Source: Flavobacteriales bacterium
Lineage (GTDB): Bacteria > Bacteroidota > Bacteroidia > Flavobacteriales_D > Crocinitomicaceae
NCBI GenBank assembly: GCA_013373595.1
Contig: JABXHO010000024.1
Location: 1 to 56,102 of the forward strand
Length of the DNA: 56,102 bases
Reading direction: 5' to 3'
Positions 51,027-56,102 of the stretch are shown in pieces. Numbering within the stretch: position 1 is the first letter of the stretch; each line of letters begins with the position of its first letter. Both the position numbers and the translations under genes were made by a program. A model generated the notes under the pieces. That model had not been told where the DNA came from. It did not search any database and worked only from the letters and a program-made list of their open reading frames with translations.

Positions 51027-51266
51027 CTAGTAACTCTCGATAAAATGCAACTTTGGATTTGCTTTGTAAATTTCCGTAACCAACTGCTTTCGATCTTTCA
51101 CAAAACTCACTTTGTAGTCGGTAAAACCATGAATAGCGAAAGGAGTTTTACTTCGAACAAAGTTATAATTATAACAGAGAACCCAATTACCCCCTTCTTT
51201 TTGACGGGGTTGTTTAAGTTTAGTGTGGGATTTATCAAGAGTACCCCCTAAAATAAATAGGGGTTG
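51027..51266 (-). pseudogene. 3' remnant of an unknown gene
   Basis: A 79-codon minus-strand frame runs from just after a TAA (51267-51269) to a TAG at 51027-51029. It has no ATG at all and no plausible start near its beginning, yet it reads like real protein: GGNWVLCYNYNFVRSKTPFA, then IHGFTDYKVSFVKDRKQLVT and a final EIYKANPKLHFIESY. I take it as the surviving end of a gene whose front was lost when this DNA met the glnN upstream region. I do not recognise the family. Confidence 0.45.
51189..51264. repeat. Two ACCCC-N12-GGGGT dyads before glnN
   Basis: ACCCC (51189-51193) and GGGGT (51206-51210), and again ACCCC (51243-51247) and GGGGT (51260-51264), both followed by TGTT. The dyads are 54 bp apart, so they could be paired operator sites about 55 and 110 bp before the likely transcript start. 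Because 54 bp is also 18 codons of the minus-strand relic, they may instead be a repeated QP-x4-GG protein motif. Confidence 0.4.
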
Positions 51267-51287
51267 TTAATAAAAAGTTGTAAAAAT

Positions 51288-51320
51288 TTTGATTTCACCC
51301 CTCGTTTTGATGTAGATTTG
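51288..51320 (+). promoter_or_regulatory. glnN promoter
   Basis: TTTG (51288-51291) and TAGATTTG (51313-51320) are 21 bp apart, an excellent Bacteroidota -33/-7 pair. The expected start near 51326 gives a leader of about 14 nt before the ATG at 51340. Confidence 0.75.
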
Positions 51321-51339
51321 CAAAAAAAAACAATTTCTC

Positions 51340-53526
51340 ATGTCTAGTAAACGAATGCAAGCGTATCATGATGTACTACATCGAACGCCAAAGCACACAG
51401 AGTTAAATCAAAAAGTTTCTGAATTATTTGGTGAAAATGTCTTTCACTCAGAAGTAATGCGCGAGTATCTTCCGGGAGAAGCATATAAGAAAATGAAAGA
51501 AGTTGCTCGATCAGGAGCACGCTTGGATCGTAATGTTGCCGATCAGGTAGCGTCAGCGATGAAAGATTGGGCATTAACAAAAGGTGCTACACACTACACA
51601 CACTGGTTCCAACCATTAACAGGAGCAACGGCAGAGAAACACGATGCTTTCTTCAAGCCAATTGGTCCAGGAAAGGCAATTGAGCAATTCGATGGCGATT
51701 TGTTGGTACAACAAGAACCAGATGCTTCGTCTTTCCCGAATGGAGGAATTCGTAACACATTTGAAGCGCGTGGATATACCGCTTGGGATCCATCATCACC
51801 AGCTTTTGTAATCGGGAAAACATTGTGTATCCCAACAATCTTCATTTCCTACACGGGGGAAGCATTGGATTACAAAATGCCATTATTGAAAGCGCTACAT
51901 GCAGTTGATGAAGCAGCAGTAGGTGTGTGTCAATATTTTGATAAGAATGTAAAGAAAGTATCAGCTACACTAGGATGGGAGCAAGAATACTTTTTGGTAG
52001 ATAAAGCCTATTACAACTCACGTTTGGACCTTCAAATGTCGGGAAGAACTTTATTTGGACATGCTTCCGCGAAAGGACAGCAGTTGGACGATCATTACTT
52101 TGGTTCGATCTCAGAGAGAGCAACCGCATTCATGCGTGATTTCGAGACAGAATCAATCCGTTTGGGAATTCCTGTGACAACGCGTCACAATGAGGTAGCT
52201 CCAAACCAATTCGAATGTGCGCCAATGTTCGAAGAGTGTAACTTGGCAAACGATCACAACTTGTTGTTGATGGACTTGATGGAAAAGATCGCGCGTAAGC
52301 ATGATTTCCGTGTGCTTTTGCACGAAAAGCCATTCGCAGGAGTAAACGGATCTGGAAAACACAACAACTGGTCATTGGGAACAGATACAGGTGTCAACTT
52401 GTTGGCTCCAGGGAAAAATCCTAAATCGAATCTTCAATTCTTGACTTTCTTCATTAATACAATCAAAGCGATTCATGATCATTCAGGATTGTTGAGAGCA
52501 TGTATTGCTGGAGCAGGAAACGATCACCGTTTGGGAGCGAATGAAGCGCCGCCAGCGATTATTTCTGTGTTTATTGGTTCACAATTGTCTGCTATGTTGG
52601 ACAAGATTGAGTCGGATGTGAAGGCTGGAAAAATGACGCCTGAACAAAAAACGGAATTGAAATTAAACATCGGAAAAATTCCACAAATCTTGTTGGATAA
52701 CACCGATCGTAATAGAACATCACCATTCGCATTTACAGGAAACAAATTTGAGTTCCGTGCGGTTGGTTCTTCTGCCAACTGTGCAGCAGCAATGATTGTG
52801 ATTAATACAATTATGGCGAACCAATTGAAAGAATTCAAGAAAGATGTTGATGCCCGAATCAAAAAAGGTGAAGGGAAAGACGAAGCGATCTTGAAACAAT
52901 TGCAAGTATTGATCAAAGAGTCGAAGAAAATTCGCTTCGAAGGAAACGGTTACGGTGACGAGTGGGTGAAAGAAGCGGAGAAACGCGGATTGGCAAACTT
53001 ACGCGATACACCACGTGCATTAACGGTATGGCACGATAAAAAAGTGGTTAACTTGTTCAACGACATGAAGGTGTTGACTCCACGTGAGTTGGAAGCACGT
53101 CAAGAAATCGAATTTGAATCGTATATCTACAAATTGCAAATTGAAGCACGTGTAATTGGCGAAATGGCTATCGGAAGCATTATGCCAGCCGTTGTTGATT
53201 ACCAAAACAAACTCATCAAAAACATTCAAGGATTATTCGATGTACTTGGAGAAAAGATGGGGAAAGAAGCAGCTGAAGCTCAAATCGATCTATTGAAACG
53301 TATTTCGATTCACTTGAATACAATGAAAGATGCATGTGACAACATGTTGGCAGCGCGTAAGAAAGCGAACAAGATCGAAGATATGGAGAAGAAAGCAGTG
53401 GCATACTGCGATGAGGTAAAAGTCTACTTCGACGAGATTCGATACCACGCAGATAAGCTCGAAGGATTGGTAGAAGACGAAACATGGCCGCTACCAAAAT
53501 TCAGCGAGATGTTGTTTACACGTTAA
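51340..53526 (+). CDS. glnN: Glutamine synthetase type III
   Basis: 728 residues, the length of class III enzymes. It makes glutamine from glutamate, ammonia and ATP. Diagnostic pieces include LGWEQEYFLVDKAYYNSR, THYTHWFQPLTGATAEKHD, NEVAPNQFECAPMFEECNLA, GVNGSGKHNNWSLGTDTG, and NRTSPFAFTGNKFEFRAVGS. It starts at MSSKRMQAYH, 20 bp after the -7 element. It is monocistronic with its own terminator. The control of this class is not known in detail; possible operator dyads lie upstream. Confidence 0.97.
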   Translation: MSSKRMQAYHDVLHRTPKHTELNQKVSELFGENVFHSEVMREYLPGEAYKKMKEVARSGARLDRNVADQVASAMKDWALTKGATHYTHWFQPLTGATAEKHDAFFKPIGPGKAIEQFDGDLLVQQEPDASSFPNGGIRNTFEARGYTAWDPSSPAFVIGKTLCIPTIFISYTGEALDYKMPLLKALHAVDEAAVGVCQYFDKNVKKVSATLGWEQEYFLVDKAYYNSRLDLQMSGRTLFGHASAKGQQLDDHYFGSISERATAFMRDFETESIRLGIPVTTRHNEVAPNQFECAPMFEECNLANDHNLLLMDLMEKIARKHDFRVLLHEKPFAGVNGSGKHNNWSLGTDTGVNLLAPGKNPKSNLQFLTFFINTIKAIHDHSGLLRACIAGAGNDHRLGANEAPPAIISVFIGSQLSAMLDKIESDVKAGKMTPEQKTELKLNIGKIPQILLDNTDRNRTSPFAFTGNKFEFRAVGSSANCAAAMIVINTIMANQLKEFKKDVDARIKKGEGKDEAILKQLQVLIKESKKIRFEGNGYGDEWVKEAEKRGLANLRDTPRALTVWHDKKVVNLFNDMKVLTPRELEARQEIEFESYIYKLQIEARVIGEMAIGSIMPAVVDYQNKLIKNIQGLFDVLGEKMGKEAAEAQIDLLKRISIHLNTMKDACDNMLAARKKANKIEDMEKKAVAYCDEVKVYFDEIRYHADKLEGLVEDETWPLPKFSEMLFTR

Positions 53527-53548
53527 TACAACTCAATTGAAATTGTTG

Positions 53549-53580
53549 AACCGCTCTGACGTTGTTGGAGCGGTTTTTTT
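53549..53580 (+). terminator. Rho-independent terminator of glnN
   Basis: AACCGCTC (53549-53556) pairs with GAGCGGTT (53568-53575) around an 11-base loop and is followed by a T-run to 53580. It begins 23 bases after the glnN stop. Confidence 0.88.
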
Positions 53581-53740
53581 GTGCTCTTTAACGGACGGAC
53601 TATTGAAACTCCTGAGTATTGTTAGTGAGGAGCTTAAATACTATTCTCCTAAGCTCTCGAATATTGTTCGCTCAGGTTCTCGAAGTAGACAAATATTTCT
53701 TCAAACTCACCAATAAATCAGCTTGAATTTACCCTTAGAA

Positions 53741-55159
53741 CTAAGGAATCTCATACGCTCCAATATCGGGCGAAGGCGTTGCTCGAGGTACACCGTTTAT
53801 TCCTATTCCATCCGCAGGTTCACCTGGTGTGTTTGGATAGCTGTCACTTCCTCCACCATGCAAAGGCGAAATAGAGTAGAACAAGAAGTCGTTATCAATT
53901 GGATTCACAAAATACGGCTCCTCATTCCATAAATTATCTGGACCAAAGAAGGCGTTATTGTACGTTGTCTCGCTTTTGATAAGGTTATTCTGGAAGTTCA
54001 AGTTGAAATTCAAGACGTTCGTTGCATCTGTGGTATCGATCACGAGTTCAGTATCCAAATTTCCATAGATAACACTATTCGTAATTTCTCCTTGATTGAT
54101 GTGCGTGTAGTACGCCACATCTTGTACTTCATCGTACCCAAGATTACTAATTCCAACAGCAGGCGTTTGTTCTCCAGCAGAACTGTATCCAACTAGGTGA
54201 CAATGATTGAAACTGAAATCAGCTGCGAATGACGCGAGACCGTATGATACGTTTTTGGAGAAAATGCAATTCTCTGCACGAACGTGAGCGCCAGAGTAGA
54301 GTAGAGCTCCTGCGAAGGCGTTGTTTGTAAATATAGAATTCGTCACACGCAGTGTGTAATCAACATTTCCGGGATCTTCGTTGAAGACATGAATTCCAAC
54401 CGTTCCATTCTTTACAATGCAGTAGTCGATGCGACTCTCTTTCGCGTAGAAAAGGTAAATACCATAGAATTGTCCAGCTACGTCATCATACAGTGATTCC
54501 AAACGATCTCCTTGGAAAACGACTTCGTTCCCGAGTTGACCTTCTATGTTCAATGTTCCTTTAAAGTTCGTTAAGCGCGAATTCTTGTGTAGGTAAATTT
54601 CTGTTCCCGCAGGAATCGTTAGTGTTGTATTCTCATCGATCACGGCATTTCCGTAAATCACATGAGGCTTATCATTTTGCCATGTTCCTACAACATATTC
54701 ATTGCTGTGATAATACATGTCTTGTCCCCACACAGCGAGATTTACATATTGGTCTACACCGTTTGTTCTAAATCGGATACTATCTTCAACAACAACAGGG
54801 TTGTTCGTATTATTAGGGTCAAGCGTCACTTCAACAAAAACAAACAAGCTGTCTTTTCCTTCCACTTCAATACTTTGAAATTTGGTGCCAGATAATCCAT
54901 CCACATTCACACGGAAAGGAGAGTTCTCGCCTCCCACCAACTCAATTTCTTCTACCATGATCGTTTTATTGTCATTGTTGTAGAATTTAAATTGTTGCGT
55001 CGTGGAACCAATCGTTGTAAAAACAGTGTCAAAAAGAACAGTATCCTTGCTAAAACTCAAATTTCCTTCAGAAAAAGAAAGGGGTTTTCTACAGCTTGAA
55101 AGGCCGAAAGAAGCTAAAATAGCTGCTAAAACAACAAAAATAAAAGCGTGTCGTATCAT
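53741..55159 (-). CDS. Right-handed beta-helix lipoprotein
   Basis: 472 residues. The lipobox GLSS precedes C23. Residues about 28-140 form a beta-sandwich (FDTVFTTIGSTTQQFKFYNN), and 150-450 are beta-helix turns (AVIDENTTLTIPAGTEIYLH, NSRLTNFKGTLNIEGQLGNE). The end, ATPSPDIGAYEIP, is the closing phrase common in choice-of-anchor-Q-type proteins. The protein is lipid-anchored, probably at the outer membrane; no enzyme motif is seen. Transcribed alone. Confidence 0.8.
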   Translation of the reverse strand: MIRHAFIFVVLAAILASFGLSSCRKPLSFSEGNLSFSKDTVLFDTVFTTIGSTTQQFKFYNNDNKTIMVEEIELVGGENSPFRVNVDGLSGTKFQSIEVEGKDSLFVFVEVTLDPNNTNNPVVVEDSIRFRTNGVDQYVNLAVWGQDMYYHSNEYVVGTWQNDKPHVIYGNAVIDENTTLTIPAGTEIYLHKNSRLTNFKGTLNIEGQLGNEVVFQGDRLESLYDDVAGQFYGIYLFYAKESRIDYCIVKNGTVGIHVFNEDPGNVDYTLRVTNSIFTNNAFAGALLYSGAHVRAENCIFSKNVSYGLASFAADFSFNHCHLVGYSSAGEQTPAVGISNLGYDEVQDVAYYTHINQGEITNSVIYGNLDTELVIDTTDATNVLNFNLNFQNNLIKSETTYNNAFFGPDNLWNEEPYFVNPIDNDFLFYSISPLHGGGSDSYPNTPGEPADGIGINGVPRATPSPDIGAYEIP

Positions 55160-55278
55160 AAACGTGAGTTGTTGTCAAAGTTAACGCAAAAACGGAAAGA
55201 TTATTCTAATTTTACCCCGATTCGATTTTTTTCCAAGAAAAATTTAAAATCGATTTCCGATTAATTAAAAAGTTTCTA

Positions 55279-55286
55279 TATCTTTG
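55279..55286 (+). promoter_or_regulatory. rpmE2 -7 promoter element
   Basis: TATCTTTG, a perfect -7 element, 35 bp before the rpmE2 start. The -33 position is only TTTC-like. Confidence 0.6.
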
Positions 55287-55321
55287 CGACCCCGTTAAGG
55301 GATTATTATACAATATTCGTT

Positions 55322-55579
55322 ATGAGAAAAGACATTCATCCAGATAATTATCGATTGGTCGTATTCAAAGACATGTCAAACGACTACAGTTTTGTTTGTA
55401 ATTCATGTGCTGAATCAAATGAAACAGTACAATGGGAAGACGGAAACGAATATCCATTGATTAAATTGGATATTTCTCACAAGTCGCATCCATTCTTTAC
55501 TGGAGTTGTTCAGTTTGTGGATACTGCAGGACGTATTGATAAATTCAAAAACCGTTACGGAACTAGAAAGAAAAAATAG
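55322..55579 (+). CDS. rpmE2: 50S ribosomal protein L31 type B
   Basis: 85 residues. The type B pattern is complete: [40 protein letters not shown], and [10 protein letters not shown]. It is a component of the 50S subunit at the bridge to the 30S. Unusually, C26 and C29 form a CxxC (FVCNSCAES) where type B proteins that I know have no cysteines; only the type A form normally has a zinc ribbon. Promoter and strong terminator make it monocistronic. Confidence 0.95.
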   Translation: MRKDIHPDNYRLVVFKDMSNDYSFVCNSCAESNETVQWEDGNEYPLIKLDISHKSHPFFTGVVQFVDTAGRIDKFKNRYGTRKKK

Positions 55580-55598
55580 TTTCCTACAACAATATTGG

Positions 55599-55644
55599 AC
55601 CTCCCAATCATTCCAACAATGGACACTGATTGGGAGGTTTTTTT
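55599..55644 (+). terminator. Rho-independent terminator of rpmE2
   Basis: ACCTCCCAATCA (55599-55610) and TGATTGGGAGGT (55627-55638) form a perfect 12-bp stem, followed by T at 55638-55644. It begins 19 bases after the rpmE2 stop. Confidence 0.9.
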
Positions 55645-55690
55645 ATGGCTCAATCTTTGTGCAGCATTTACATAGAAGTATATTTGTCAC

Positions 55691-56102
55691 ATGAATCGAA
55701 ACGTCTTAAAATCCTTACTCCTTCTGGTGCTGATCCTCAGTAGTTCCATGTCCTTTGCTGGACGTGTAAAGAAAGGATTTAATGCACTTGAAGTACACGA
55801 TTACTTCAAGGCTAAAAAGATGTTTACCAAAGGAATGAAGTACAATCCCGAGATCAGTTCGTATGGATTGGCCATTCTTTACTCGCGCGATAATCATGTT
55901 TTCTATTCTAAAGATTCAGCCTATCGCTATATCAATTTGGCGAAAACGACGTTTTACGACGCGAAAGCATCCAAACGTGAACGATGGTCGAAAAAGTTCG
56001 GCTGGAATATGAACGCGATCGATTCTGTTGAACAAATTATTACAGACCAGTTTTATGCTGCCGCAAAGGAGATAAATACGCCTCAATCGTATAATGACTT
56101 CC
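55691..56102 (+). CDS. Secreted protein, N-terminal part (TPR-like)
   Basis: 137 codons to the right edge. The start MNRNVLKSLLLLVLILSSS opens a signal peptide ending near SFAGRVKKG. After it, NALEVHDYFKAKKMFTKGMK looks like a tetratricopeptide-type helix pair, with YGLAILYSRDNHVFYSKDSA following. In Bacteroidota such heads precede long surface or OmpA-type proteins. The rest lies outside the window. Confidence 0.6.
   Translation, partial: MNRNVLKSLLLLVLILSSSMSFAGRVKKGFNALEVHDYFKAKKMFTKGMKYNPEISSYGLAILYSRDNHVFYSKDSAYRYINLAKTTFYDAKASKRERWSKKFGWNMNAIDSVEQIITDQFYAAAKEINTPQSYNDF

Larger units (their letters stand above)
50981..51339. other. Upstream region of glnN
   Basis: This 359-bp gap holds the minus-strand relic at 51027-51266, two ACCCC/GGGGT dyads inside it, and the glnN promoter at 51288-51320. 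Nothing else was recognised. Confidence 0.55.

Noticed and set aside
51243-51264. Hairpin CCCCTA/TAGGGG as a terminator
   Set aside because: No T-run follows it on either strand, and it lies inside the minus-strand relic.

Overview
The window looks like chromosomal DNA of a Bacteroidota bacterium, most likely a flavobacterium-like member (Crocinitomicaceae or Fluviicola-type is a guess). The reasons are: two secreted proteins ending in type IX secretion (T9SS) sorting domains; a class III glutamine synthetase; a type-B L31 ribosomal protein; -7 promoter elements of the TAnnTTTG form in front of several genes; weak or absent Shine-Dalgarno sites; and families typical of this phylum (DUF4494, DUF2141, GDYXXLXY, GbsR-like regulator). 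I saw no rRNA, tRNA, CRISPR array or insertion sequence.

Region by region. 1-919: start of an outer-membrane efflux (TolC-type) operon with its GbsR/MarR-type regulator. Two nearly identical dyads each lie exactly 24 bp before a start codon. 1030-5878: a tight four-gene operon (secreted HAD-like protein, dehydrogenase small subunit, GMC flavoprotein with a probable iron-sulfur motif, ferritin-like di-iron protein). 6058-11494: an accessory-looking stretch with a large KAP P-loop NTPase carrying an EVE/PUA-like module, a stand-alone cytolysin-type beta-sandwich protein, a DUF6338 membrane protein pair, very small proteins, degenerate dispersed repeats and a probable gene relic. 11784-28619: mostly housekeeping and surface genes: YwbE, DinB-like, two T9SS cargo proteins, SelO, a Crp-type regulator, GH114-like lipoprotein, methyltransferase, DUF2157/GDYXXLXY pair, thioredoxin-like protein, an LDH-like enzyme and a hydrolase.

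28736-36840: cytochrome c lipoprotein; cysteine dioxygenase plus a PLP decarboxylase (cysteine to hypotaurine); a divergent PutP-like sodium symporter; a TetR-SulP operon with a self-operator; a promoter-to-terminator structured RNA that matches no family I know; and an MscS channel. Taurine-type osmolyte synthesis, sodium-coupled uptake, anion transport and a mechanosensitive valve side by side suggest an osmotic-balance theme; this is inference. 36853-39191: a four-gene operon of two unknown small proteins plus a two-component system.

39420-56102: DNA repair methyltransferase, DUF2461, OmpA-like protein, two M16 protease operons, a repeat-built propeller-like protein, sterol desaturase/FkbM pair, DUF4494-PdxH-M16 operon, glnN with a strong promoter, terminator and a gene relic upstream, a beta-helix lipoprotein, rpmE2 and the start of a secreted protein. 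The best candidates for something undescribed are the KAP/EVE-like fusion, the cytochrome-less GMC/ferritin-like operon, and the RNA at about 35656-35844.
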